Source: Thermoactinomyces intermedius (GTDB taxonomy: Bacteria > Bacillota > Bacilli > Thermoactinomycetales > Thermoactinomycetaceae). From it: a stretch of 64,000 nt of DNA. The notes under the pieces were generated by a model. The model did not search any database and was not told the origin of the DNA. It was given only the letters and a program-made list of their open reading frames with translations. How positions within the stretch are numbered: the first letter of the stretch is position 1; each line of letters opens with the position of its first letter. The stretch is taken from NCBI RefSeq assembly GCF_016055025.1, contig NZ_JAECVW010000010.1; one strand, 5' to 3'. This document shows positions 33,242-41,838 of the stretch, one piece after another. The translations under genes were made by a program, and so were the position numbers.

Positions 33242-35023
33242 TCACGTGGTAAGCTTCCGGTCCGCTTCCGCCGATGTCCTGTGGTCGAAGTTTTGCACCC
33301 GGTAAAGCTCGGCATATTTGCCGTTTCGGCGCATCAATTCATCATGGGTGCCGTGTTCGATCAAACGGCCATGGTCAATGACAAAAATCTGGTCGGCATG
33401 GGTAATCGTCGACAAACGGTGGGCAACGATCAAAGTGGTGCGGTCTTTGGCCAAACGCTCCAAAGATTCCTGGATCAAGTGCTCCGTTTGCAAATCCAGC
33501 GCCGAGGTTGCCTCATCCAAAATCAGAATGGACGGGTTTTTCAAAAAGACACGGGCAAGCGCAACCCGCTGCCTTTGTCCCCCCGACAATTTAATGCCCC
33601 GTTCGCCGATTTCGGTATCGTACCCTTGGGGAAGCTCCAGGATAAAGTCATGGGCATTGGCCGCTTTGGCCGCCTCGACAATTTCATCAAAGGATGCGTC
33701 CACTTTTCCCAGCCGGATATTTTCGCTGACCGTCCCGCTGAACAAGATGTTTTCCTGCAAAACCATCCCGATGTGTTTCCGCAAACTCTTTAAAGTAAAA
33801 GAGCGGACGTCACGGCCATCGATGCGGATTTGCCCCTGAGTGACATCATAGAAGCGCGGAATCAGGGAAATAAAAGATGATTTTCCTCCGCCGCTTGGCC
33901 CCACCAATGCAACGGTTTGTCCCGGAGCGATTTTCAGATCAATGTCTTTCAACACATCATCCTGTTTATCGTGATAACGGAAACTGACATGGTCAAAGAT
34001 AATTTCCCCTTTAACCTGTTCAACATTTTCAGCATCCGGCAGATCGGTGATGTCATAAGGCTCATCCACAAACTCAAACACCCGGTCCATCGATGCAAAA
34101 GCCTGGGTCAGGGTGGTTGAAGAGTTCACCAAGCGCCGGATCGGGTTGTAAATCAATCCCATATATCCGTAAAAAGCCGTCATTTCACCAATGGTCAGCC
34201 GGCCTTGAACCACCAGGTAACCGGACACGCCGATCACCAGAATGGGGGCCAGATCGGTAATGGTATTAATGGCTGCAAACGTTTTGGCCACCCATCGGGT
34301 TTGGTTGAGGGCTTTGTCCAAGAAATGCCGGTTTCGCTGTTCAAACTGTTTCTGTTCGTGATTTTCCAAATGGAACGCACGGATGACCGAAATGCCTTGG
34401 ACCCGCTCATGCAAATGCCCTTGCAATTCAGCCAAAGCCTGTGAACGCTCTTTGGTGGTTCTTCGCATATTTTGGAAAAAGTACTTGACGGAGACGGCAT
34501 ACAACGGAAAGACTGACAAAGAAATCAGTGTCATCCACGGATCCAGCCAAAGCATGAAACCGACGGCAATGAACAGGGTGGATAAATCCAACCAGATATT
34601 CATCATACCGGTAATCACAAATTCTTTGGTTTGTTCCACATCGTGAATGACCCGGGAAATGATTTGCCCCACTTTGTTATTTTGATAATACCGCAAGGAT
34701 AATTTTTGAATATGATCAAAAAGTTTGTTGCGTATGTCAAATAATACTTTGCTTGCAGTCCATTGGGCAAAGTATTGCCGGAAATATTCCACCGGAATCC
34801 GGATCACCGTAAACACAAACAGGGCCGCCAACATCACCCACATCAATTTTTGTATTTTATCCTGAACCGGCAACGATGACAAAAGCAAATCATCCACCAC
34901 ATATTTCAAAAGCAGCGGAAGAAGCAACGGAATCCCGAACTTCACGATCCCGATGATCATCGTCAGAGTGATTTCTTTCCAATATGGCTTGACAAATTGA
35001 AGATATCGCTTCATGCTACCCAT
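33242..35023 (-). CDS. ABC-type multidrug exporter half-transporter (fused permease/ATPase)
   Basis: The roughly 593-residue protein has six transmembrane helices (about 10-300) and a nucleotide-binding domain with Walker A GPSGGGKSS, signature LSGGQRQRVALAR, Walker B ILILDEATSALD and the switch His in VAHRLST. It works as a homodimer (BmrA/LmrA type), or with a partner not seen here. The ATG at 35023 has AGGGG at proper spacing; an ATG at 35014 is the next choice. The substrate is unknown. Confidence 0.92.
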   Translation of the reverse strand: MGSMKRYLQFVKPYWKEITLTMIIGIVKFGIPLLLPLLLKYVVDDLLLSSLPVQDKIQKLMWVMLAALFVFTVIRIPVEYFRQYFAQWTASKVLFDIRNKLFDHIQKLSLRYYQNNKVGQIISRVIHDVEQTKEFVITGMMNIWLDLSTLFIAVGFMLWLDPWMTLISLSVFPLYAVSVKYFFQNMRRTTKERSQALAELQGHLHERVQGISVIRAFHLENHEQKQFEQRNRHFLDKALNQTRWVAKTFAAINTITDLAPILVIGVSGYLVVQGRLTIGEMTAFYGYMGLIYNPIRRLVNSSTTLTQAFASMDRVFEFVDEPYDITDLPDAENVEQVKGEIIFDHVSFRYHDKQDDVLKDIDLKIAPGQTVALVGPSGGGKSSFISLIPRFYDVTQGQIRIDGRDVRSFTLKSLRKHIGMVLQENILFSGTVSENIRLGKVDASFDEIVEAAKAANAHDFILELPQGYDTEIGERGIKLSGGQRQRVALARVFLKNPSILILDEATSALDLQTEHLIQESLERLAKDRTTLIVAHRLSTITHADQIFVIDHGRLIEHGTHDELMRRNGKYAELYRVQNFDHRTSAEADRKLTT

Positions 35024-35147
35024 TTCTTTCAACCCCTGTAAGTTAAGAACTGAATTCTATTATAACAGGGTACAAGAATCGGATCATCAAAAGGGAAGAC
35101 CACCTCTTCCCTTTTTCACAGACAACCGTGGCAAAAACATACATGAC

Positions 35148-35184
35148 AAAAACACCGGCCCCTTGAACAAGGGACCGGTGTTTT
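35148..35184 (-). terminator. codY terminator
   Basis: AAAACACCGG(C/T)CCCTTG pairs with CAAGGG(A)CCGGTGTTTT and the minus strand continues with T residues. It lies directly after the codY stop. Confidence 0.88.
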
Positions 35185-35189
35185 ATCCA

Positions 35190-35969
35190 TCAGTGACGGG
35201 CTTTTTCCAAAGCCGGCAACAATTTCGGATTGAGGATTTTGATGTAGGTTCCTTTCATTCCCAAGGAACGGGATTCCACAACCCCGGCACTTTCCAGTTT
35301 ACGCAAAGCATTGACGATGACGGAACGCGTGATTCCCACGCGGTCGGCAATTTTGCTTGCGACCAGGAGCCCTTCCATGCCATCCAATTCGTTGAAAATG
35401 TGTTCAGCCGCTTCCAACTCGCTGAAGGACAGGGAGTTGATAGCCAGCTGTACAACCGCACGGCTCCGTGCTTCCTCTTCGACTTGGCCGGCACGTTCAC
35501 GCAAAATCTCCATTCCCACGACGGTTGCCCCGTACTCTGCCAAGATCAGATCGTCTTCTTCAAATTTGTTATTCAGACGGGACAATACCAATGTTCCCAA
35601 GTGGTCACCGCCGCCGATGATCGGAACAATTGTGGTGTACCCGTTTTTGAACATCTCTTTCATTTCGGTCGGATAAGCCGTATACGGGCTGTCCACATCC
35701 ACGTTCGTCATGGATTTGTCAACTTCCATGAGCAATTTCGCATATTCCGGCGGGAACTCACGGGTTTTCAAATACTGATTCATCCGTTCATTCTCGACGT
35801 CATGGTTGATCGCCATTCCCAACAGTTTTCCTTCAGGCCCGACGACATAGATGTTGGCGCCGATAATGTCACAAAGCGCTTCTGCAACCTCATCAAAATC
35901 CACCAGGTTGTGACCTGCATTTCTTTGCAAAATTTTGGAAATGCGTCGTGTTTTGTTTAATAGATCCAT
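35190..35969 (-). CDS. codY: global transcriptional regulator CodY
   Basis: The 259-residue length equals that of B. subtilis CodY. It has the N-terminal GAF domain that binds branched-chain amino acids (MDLLNKTRRISKILQ...) and the C-terminal winged helix with KIADRVGITRSVIVNALRKLESAG. With GTP it represses nutrient-limitation genes. ATG 35969 is 8 bases after TTGGAGG; ATGs at 35975 and 35990 are too close or have no site. It is monocistronic here, whereas in many Firmicutes it follows clpY. Confidence 0.97.
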   Translation of the reverse strand: MDLLNKTRRISKILQRNAGHNLVDFDEVAEALCDIIGANIYVVGPEGKLLGMAINHDVENERMNQYLKTREFPPEYAKLLMEVDKSMTNVDVDSPYTAYPTEMKEMFKNGYTTIVPIIGGGDHLGTLVLSRLNNKFEEDDLILAEYGATVVGMEILRERAGQVEEEARSRAVVQLAINSLSFSELEAAEHIFNELDGMEGLLVASKIADRVGITRSVIVNALRKLESAGVVESRSLGMKGTYIKILNPKLLPALEKARH

Positions 35970-36100
35970 ATCCATAACCTCCAAGTTCATTTTCTTTGAT
36001 TCTTGTATGTTTATGGGCCGTCCTTTTGACCGTCCAAAAGACGAGTTATTTTTAACGGGATTGAATTTCGGGGAAAATCAGTAAAAGTAAACACTTACCT

Positions 36101-36128
36101 ATTATGCGACATTTAAGCAATTACGCAA
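36101..36128 (-). promoter_or_regulatory. candidate codY promoter
   Basis: The minus strand has TTGCGT (36123-36128), 16 bases, then CATAAT (36101-36106). It lies about 130 bases before the codY start, leaving a long leader. Confidence 0.45.
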
Positions 36129-36189
36129 TTTCATTTCTGTGAACAATTTTCGACTTTTATACCTATTCCAAATTGTTTCCTTTATGGCT

Positions 36190-36714
36190 TTAAAGGGAAG
36201 AACCGGACAAAGACCGCCATAAGATCCGTTCCACTTTGCCGTTGATCAATTCGCAGGGAACAAAACCCACGCTTTCATAACGGCTGTCTTTGCTGGCATA
36301 CCGATGCCGATTATCCCCCATGACGAATACGGTCCCCGGCTTTACCCGGACGGGTCCGAAATCCCCGTCTTCAATCTTGGTGTCAATGTACTTTTCAACC
36401 ATTTTCTCCCCGTTCAGGTATAAATATCCATTTTTTGCTTCAATGATGTCCCCTCCGACACCCACCACCCTTTTCACCAAATAACGTCCGGGATTGGATG
36501 GATCTTCAAACGTGACAATATCTCCCCGTTTCGGCTCATTCCACAAGAATGTAAATTTGTTCACAAGGAGATAGTCCCCGTCATGGAGTGTCGGTTTCAT
36601 GGATGTCCCGTTTACAACGGATAATGCAATCCCGTAATGGTTGACCGCCCAGGAAAACAAGATTGCATAGATGAGCACAAATACCCATTTATACAATCGT
36701 TTCACCAAGTCCAT
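36190..36714 (-). CDS. lepB: type I signal peptidase
   Basis: The 174-residue protein has one N-terminal membrane anchor and the catalytic dyad Ser38 (NGTSMKPTL) and Lys81 (YLVKRVVG), with GDNR (VMGDNRHRYASKDSR) as box E. It removes signal peptides outside the membrane. Length is normal for SipS/SipT. ATG 36714 is 7 bases after GGAGTG; ATG 36720 lies too close to that site. Confidence 0.95.
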   Translation of the reverse strand: MDLVKRLYKWVFVLIYAILFSWAVNHYGIALSVVNGTSMKPTLHDGDYLLVNKFTFLWNEPKRGDIVTFEDPSNPGRYLVKRVVGVGGDIIEAKNGYLYLNGEKMVEKYIDTKIEDGDFGPVRVKPGTVFVMGDNRHRYASKDSRYESVGFVPCELINGKVERILWRSLSGSSL

Positions 36715-36720
36715 GTTCAT

Positions 36721-37172
36721 TCACTCCATCATCTACCTCCCAATTCATGCAAGGTACCGATGATACCGGGAGGAAGCAGACACGGAGCAAAAGGTTTCCG
36801 ACGACACGGTGAAGGCAAAGCATAAATCTTTTTAAAAAAGAAACCTATTGCCAAACCAAGGAATTTTCACTCACATCATCTTTTTCTACCACTTTTCCCC
36901 TGTCAGTTGCAAGTATAAAACCATCATTTGTTAACAAAATGACGTTTTTTTGGCAAATACCCCCAAACCCATCCGCGGTTTTATCATCCGCTCCTCCATG
37001 GCATCACGGCCTTTTTTGGCTTTTTTTCAGTCCTCTCAGTGAAGTTTCTAGTCTTTTTATTTCCAAAAATAACACAAAATAAAACACCTAAAACTCTGAA
37101 TTTAATTTTTTTCTGTAATAAAGAAAAATCCCTTACTAAATCAACTTCAGGCAAAAACCGGCCGCCGGCATG
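36721..37172. other. intergenic region, no gene seen
   Basis: This is about 450 bases of AT-rich sequence between lepB and the proC terminator. Short open frames here have no ribosome site or recognisable product. It probably holds the lepB promoter (a TATACT lies near 36914 on the minus strand, with a poor -35). Confidence 0.4.
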
Positions 37173-37208
37173 AAAAAGAGCCCATGACCCCGCCTTTTCA
37201 TGGACTCT
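37173..37208 (-). terminator. proC terminator
   Basis: GAGTCCATGA pairs with TCATGGGCTC on the minus strand and is followed by TTTTTC, 23 bases after the proC stop. Confidence 0.8.
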
Positions 37209-37230
37209 CAACATTTCAAAAAGAAGCATG

Positions 37231-38046
37231 TTATTTGCCCAATTCACCGGCTCGTTTCGCCGCCTTCAGCACGGCCGCTTTCACCGCTTCGTCAAAACGA
37301 TAGTCCCTTAATGCCTGCAAACCGGCCATGGTGGTGCCTCCGGGAGACGTAACTTCTTCACACAACTGCCGGGCATCTTTTCCACTTTCCATGAGCATAT
37401 GTGCCGCTCCCAGCAAAGTTTGAACTGTTAACATCCGGGCGGTTTCCGGATCCAAACCGGCTGATACCCCGGCAGACTCCATGGCTTCCGTCAGGGTGTA
37501 GATATAAGCCGGACCACTCCCCGACAGGCCTGTCACGGCATCCATCAAAGCTTCCTCCACCGTGACCACCAAACCGATGGTGGAAAAAATCTCTCTTGTG
37601 ATCTCAACCGCTTCCCGGGTCGCCCGGCTTCCCTTGCTCATCGCCGTGGCCGATCGTCCCACCCGGCATGAGGTGTTTGGCATCACCCGCATCACCGAAA
37701 CCCGATTTTGTATATAATTTTCAATGAATTCCGTGGTGATTCCCGCCACCACAGAAATCAAAATTTGTCCGTCCTGTAAACGCTCTCCCCATTTTCTCAG
37801 CACCCCGGCCGCATCTTTGGGTTTTACCGCAAGAATCACAATCTCTGCCCCGGTCACATTTTCTTCGTTTTGTCTCTCCCCATCAAGCCCGTATTTTTGG
37901 CATATTTCTTTGATGCGCGCACGGTTTTGCCGGTTTACCATGCTCACTTGGTGCGGTTTCACCTTCTTCTCTGTGATCAGCCCTTCCAAAATTGCTTCCG
38001 CCATGGATCCGGCGCCGATAAACCCGATGGTCTTTTGTTCAAGCAT
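37231..38046 (-). CDS. proC: pyrroline-5-carboxylate reductase
   Basis: The 271-residue enzyme makes the last step of proline synthesis. It has an N-terminal NADPH-binding Rossmann loop (IGFIGAGSMAEAIL) and the family signature in VTGLSGSGPAYIYTLTEAM and SPGGTTMAGLQAL. ATG 38046 follows GAGGAGGG. It is preceded by a proline T-box, so its transcription answers to uncharged tRNA-Pro. Confidence 0.96.
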   Translation of the reverse strand: MLEQKTIGFIGAGSMAEAILEGLITEKKVKPHQVSMVNRQNRARIKEICQKYGLDGERQNEENVTGAEIVILAVKPKDAAGVLRKWGERLQDGQILISVVAGITTEFIENYIQNRVSVMRVMPNTSCRVGRSATAMSKGSRATREAVEITREIFSTIGLVVTVEEALMDAVTGLSGSGPAYIYTLTEAMESAGVSAGLDPETARMLTVQTLLGAAHMLMESGKDARQLCEEVTSPGGTTMAGLQALRDYRFDEAVKAAVLKAAKRAGELGK

Positions 38047-38074
38047 CAAAAATCCCTCCTCTTTCTTTCAAAAT

Positions 38075-38320
38075 AAAAAACCTCTTTTCGCCTAAAGGAC
38101 GAAAGAGGTTTGTCTTCCGCGGTACCACCTTTGTTGGCACATCCATTGTGCCCGGCTTTTTATCTGTAACGGGAAAACCCGGATTGATTCATCATCATCC
38201 GCATCCAAGGGTGGGTTCAAACAGACAACACCGGCAAAGCCTCTCAACCGCGGGCTTTACTCTCTGTACGGCTTGCCATGTTTTACTGGCCCTCGTCATC
38301 GCGTTTTCAACATATATCGG
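38075..38320 (-). promoter_or_regulatory. proline-specific T-box leader of proC
   Basis: The minus strand has the T-box core AAAGGTGGTACCGCGG (38117-38132) followed by a strong terminator (38075-38110, 10-bp stem, T6). Upstream is a stem I region with GAACCCACC. In the usual specifier position after GAA, the triplet CCC (38213-38215) codes proline, fitting proC. In the known mechanism, uncharged tRNA pairs with the specifier and the T-box bulge to prevent termination. The exact stem I boundary is estimated. Confidence 0.85.
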
Positions 38321-38365
38321 TTATACGAACGTTTTATTCTCACTGATCATGAAATTCTGCTAACT

Positions 38366-38394
38366 ATTATGAATCATTGCGATCGGGATGTCAA
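38366..38394 (-). promoter_or_regulatory. proC T-box promoter
   Basis: The minus strand has TTGACA (38389-38394), a 17-base spacer and CATAAT (38366-38371), placing the start of transcription near 38360, just ahead of stem I. Confidence 0.75.
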
Positions 38395-38690
38395 CCGGAG
38401 ATCACGGTCCGGGTCCCCATCCCTTCAACCGTTTTCAGGCTTGCAGAAAAAGAAAGCAAAAAAACAAATGCATTCATTTAATTGCATTTAATAATTTTTT
38501 GATCAATCATTAAAATTTACATAAAAGAAAGAAAACAAAAAAGACGGTTCATCTTTTCAATAGAGAGGAACAGGCAAAAAAATAAACCGTTCAAATAATT
38601 TTAATTTGAAAGCGCATTCAAAGTGTAGTAATCTTAACTTAAAACAGATATCCTTAAATAGGCTTGGGGTCCAAAAAAGGATTTGGACAC
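38395..38690. other. intergenic region, no gene seen
   Basis: About 300 AT-rich bases lie between the proC promoter and the GNAT terminator. No open frame with a ribosome site and no repeats were recognised. Confidence 0.4.
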
Positions 38691-38715
38691 AAAAAAATCT
38701 CTGCCTTTCGGCAGA
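38691..38715 (-). terminator. terminator of the GNAT gene
   Basis: On the minus strand TCTGCC, a GAAA tetraloop and GGCAGA form a tight hairpin followed by GATTTTTTT. Confidence 0.85.
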
Positions 38716-38736
38716 AACTCAAAGCATAAAAATGTG

Positions 38737-39180
38737 TTATGAAACGGTTTGACGCCTTTGAAAGACAGAATACAACTCTTTTTCCAAGCGAGTGGAGCAA
38801 CTATTGGTATAGCCGAGATGTTGATAAAATGGGAGCAGTTTTTTCGTTCCTTCATCGACTGTGATCCAAATCCTTTTGACTCCTTTTTTCCAAAAACGGT
38901 GTTCCAACTCACGGACCAACATGGTGCCAATTTTTCTCTTTTGATGGTCAGGATGAACAGCCAGACAATAAAAAAAGCCCGTTTGTTGATCAATCGTACC
39001 AACAATCGCACCAACCACTGTTCCTTCTTCTTCAGCCACGATCACCAGATCCCGGTCCAAGCTGATTTGTTCCGCCAACACTTGCAACGTTTCTTTTTCC
39101 TGCTCGCGAGAAGCTGTCATTTGCCAAATGTTTGATACATCATGTACATCTGACAATCGAAAAGAACGTAAGCGTATCAT
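38737..39180 (-). CDS. GNAT family N-acetyltransferase
   Basis: The 147-residue protein has the GNAT acetyl-CoA-binding motif A (FFYCLAVHPDHQKRKIGTMLVRELEHRF) and a C-terminal FYQHLGYTNSCSTRLEKEL. GGGGGG precedes the ATG. The substrate is unknown. It is transcribed alone and ends with a terminator. Confidence 0.88.
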   Translation of the reverse strand: MIRLRSFRLSDVHDVSNIWQMTASREQEKETLQVLAEQISLDRDLVIVAEEEGTVVGAIVGTIDQQTGFFYCLAVHPDHQKRKIGTMLVRELEHRFWKKGVKRIWITVDEGTKKLLPFYQHLGYTNSCSTRLEKELYSVFQRRQTVS

Positions 39181-39244
39181 TTTTTCCCCCCGCTTCAGAT
39201 CCCATTCTCGGCTTATTTATTTTACCTCAAGAACTAATTTTATT

Positions 39245-39934
39245 TCAATCCATTTCATTTCCAATCAGATTCATATCTTCCGCCGCATACCAAAGCCACG
39301 GGACAAACAGGAGGATGGCCGCCCCTTGCCAGAAAACCACCGCAGAACCGATCCACCGTACCAAAACCGCCCCGGTCAAAACCATGCCCCAAACCAGCAG
39401 CGACCACCAATGAAGCCATCGGGACGGGCCCGATGACTGAAACATCACGGCGGTATAAATCAATCCGCCGACAGCCCAACAAGAGGGAACAAAAACGCTG
39501 ATCACGGGGACAAGCAAATGTTCCCAGTCATCCAGATGGTGAAACAAGAGCGGATTGGTTGTCTCCCAAGCCATTTTCATCAGCAACGGATAGACAAACA
39601 TTTGAATAAAGACATGGATGAACAAGGAAAGGCTGCCGGTCAAATGGATAAACCAACCCCACTGCAAAATCACGCGATATTGCCGGTCGAGGGTGAACAG
39701 CAAGATGGTGAAAACGGCCAATATGGATAAAACAGCAATCAGAATGCTGATCCAAGAGACCGTCACCAAGACCTCATTCGCCTGCATAAAACGAAACCGT
39801 TTGAGCCAGGGCCCCTGCGACAGTTGAAAAAGAACGAACATGACAAAAAGAACAGTGACGAAATGAAGAAGGGCCGACCCGCGGAACACCCATAAAAACC
39901 AATGCTTGCGAACCCCTGCAGACACATGTTTCAT
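39245..39934 (-). CDS. membrane protein of unknown function
   Basis: The 229-residue protein has about six hydrophobic helices spread from residue 15 to 220, with many tryptophans (for example HWWSLLVWGM). GGGGGG lies 7 bases before the ATG. No domain was recognised. It lies between the GNAT gene and the M20 remnant, on the same strand. Confidence 0.65.
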   Translation of the reverse strand: MKHVSAGVRKHWFLWVFRGSALLHFVTVLFVMFVLFQLSQGPWLKRFRFMQANEVLVTVSWISILIAVLSILAVFTILLFTLDRQYRVILQWGWFIHLTGSLSLFIHVFIQMFVYPLLMKMAWETTNPLLFHHLDDWEHLLVPVISVFVPSCWAVGGLIYTAVMFQSSGPSRWLHWWSLLVWGMVLTGAVLVRWIGSAVVFWQGAAILLFVPWLWYAAEDMNLIGNEMD

Positions 39935-40154
39935 CCATTTACCCCCCCGCCGGACGCTTATAAAAAAACAAAATTTTCCTTTATCTTTATTTTATCCTCC
40001 CCCTTCTTCTTTCAATCACCTTTTTCCAGATCTTTCTTATTATTTTTGATGCGATTAATGAAACGCATTCCTGTTCCAGAATAATAAAAGGACTGACCAC
40101 CCGGGGAAGCCCCCGATTCTTGTTTCGCTTTTCTCCCTCGCCCATTGCTTCCTT

Positions 40155-40357
40155 CCGCAAGGCGAAAAAAGCTTCCATCGTCTTGATATGCATAATTAGT
40201 TGTCCTTTATCATCACCGGCTCCCCGCCCGAACAACTTGCCCCCCCCTCTTTGCGATATGCTGCCTGTGTGCTGATGCTCGGAATGCTCACAAATTTGGT
40301 CAACTCTTCAAGATGTTTTTCGCGTTGGTTGCGAAAATACGCAAATTGTTCCATCAT
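40155..40357 (-). pseudogene. remnant of an M20 family dipeptidase
   Basis: After a good ribosome site (AAGGAGGG) the minus strand encodes MEQFAYFRNQREKHLEEL then TKFVSIPSIS, the N-terminus of ArgE/DapE/M20 dipeptidases. After about 30 codons the frame breaks and a different frame continues with FGRGAGDDKGQLIMHIKTM. That is the metal-site region, which normally lies about 80 residues further on. Homology ends at about 40155. Both a deletion at the junction and loss of the rest of the gene (about 1.2 kb) are implied. Confidence 0.8.
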
Positions 40358-40444
40358 AGGGTTCCCTCCTTTTATTTGCGAAATAATTTGATTTTTAGAA
40401 TTTATGATAAACCTTTGCGGCCACGATACTAATTCAAAAATAAA

Positions 40445-40484
40445 AAACACCCTTTGACCCGTTCATCTTGGTCGAAGGGTGTTT
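40445..40484 (-). terminator. terminator of the vanW gene
   Basis: AAACACCCTT(T)GACC pairs with GGTC(G)AAGGGTGTTT, and the minus strand continues into TTTTTT. Confidence 0.85.
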
Positions 40485-40489
40485 ATCAT

Positions 40490-41815
40490 TTAAGATTGCG
40501 GCACTTCTTTTCCGTTTTGATCAACGACCACTTCCGTAAAGGATTCGGGTGCCGGCGCCACATTGCGCTTTTTCACTTTGGCACCGGGAACCGTATAAAC
40601 ATTTGCCGTCAGTTCCCCGCCGTTGATAAAGATCCGCAAAAGAATCGGGGCATCCAGATTGTTTTGGAAGCGGAAATCCGGCCCGCCCCATGAAACCGTG
40701 GCATCCCGGCCTTTGGGCACATAATTGACATCGGCACTGTGATGAACCACTCTCAGCATTTTCAATCCGGCACGGTCCGTGCTGTTGTATAACGTGGAAG
40801 AGACTTGGCAAATGCCTCCGCCAATGCCTTCGGTATATTCTCCTTTGACAATCACGTGAGCGGTTTTATATCCTCTGGCTTCAGTGCGCTCTCCCACCAC
40901 TTGGTTGAATGAAAATTTTTCGCCGGGCAACATGACCAAATTATGAATCTCCTTGGAGGCCAGCTTCATATTCGTGGTCCGGTTGACGTTTCCGGGGTTG
41001 AATTTGGTGGTGTAGCTTCCGATCAAATTCTTGTCCACTTGTTGCAAATCCTTGCTGGTTACCTCCGGTTTCACCTCCACCATGGGGATCACATACGGTT
41101 GATTCAAGGAAGCATGCCAATTTTTCAGCCATTCCTTCATTTTTTCCACATCCATGTCTTTCCCGTATTCTCCCTTGATCAGGGCCCCTCCCCAACGGTT
41201 GTTCTCAAACCGGGCATTTTTTGGTTCGACACGCACTTCCTTCCGGACATTGTCCAACCATTCGGTTAATTTTTTCATATCCACACTTTCCGGATTTTTT
41301 CCGTCATAACCCAATTGCCACAAATCCAACTCGTATTTTTTGTCCTCATGTTGCAAAATCAGTTTGGCCGGATCTTTCTTTTCTTCCTCCGTCTGAACGG
41401 CAGAAACTTCTTCCGTCGTCCCGGCCGGGCCGTAAACGCCAAAGCCCAGAATCGCCACCACCGTCATGGATGCGAGGATGGTGCTCACCAATATCTTTTT
41501 GGGACGGGGGGTGTTTTTGATTTCACTCTTGATCCGTTCCCGGATTCCTCTTTCCTGCGGCACGCCTGCCGGGGTTTTATCCGCTTTCTCATTTGGTTCG
41601 TTTTGCTCACTCATGGCTTCCGGTTTTGCATGGGTTTGTTCAACCTTTGCATGCGCTTCAGTGCCTGTCGGGGAAAATGCCCCCGGATCACCGGACACCT
41701 GCTGCTCCCCGCTTCCCGTACCTTCCGGCTTCTTTCCATCCACACTGTTCATTAACTCAGACTTTGTTTCAGAGGAATGTTCCTCATGTTTCTTCTCTTT
41801 TTCCTCCACAAGCAC
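40490..41815 (-). CDS. VanW family protein with one membrane anchor
   Basis: The 441-residue protein begins with a polar, low-complexity cytoplasmic region (1-105), then a single membrane segment (about 109-128). A peptidoglycan-binding-4-like domain (about 150-290) and the VanW domain (about 295-410; IHNLVMLPGEKFSFNQVVGERT and GGGICQVSSTLYN) follow, outside the cell. VanW proteins are linked to cell-wall and vancomycin-operon context, but their activity is not known. It lies 23 bases after mutY and is probably co-transcribed. Confidence 0.88.
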   Translation of the reverse strand: MLVEEKEKKHEEHSSETKSELMNSVDGKKPEGTGSGEQQVSGDPGAFSPTGTEAHAKVEQTHAKPEAMSEQNEPNEKADKTPAGVPQERGIRERIKSEIKNTPRPKKILVSTILASMTVVAILGFGVYGPAGTTEEVSAVQTEEEKKDPAKLILQHEDKKYELDLWQLGYDGKNPESVDMKKLTEWLDNVRKEVRVEPKNARFENNRWGGALIKGEYGKDMDVEKMKEWLKNWHASLNQPYVIPMVEVKPEVTSKDLQQVDKNLIGSYTTKFNPGNVNRTTNMKLASKEIHNLVMLPGEKFSFNQVVGERTEARGYKTAHVIVKGEYTEGIGGGICQVSSTLYNSTDRAGLKMLRVVHHSADVNYVPKGRDATVSWGGPDFRFQNNLDAPILLRIFINGGELTANVYTVPGAKVKKRNVAPAPESFTEVVVDQNGKEVPQS

Positions 41816-41838
41816 ACTCTCCCTTTATCTTCCATCCG

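Noticed and set aside
36984..37247. Minus-strand open frame of 87 codons after proC
   Set aside because: It crosses the proC terminator and has no ribosome site or protein-like pattern.
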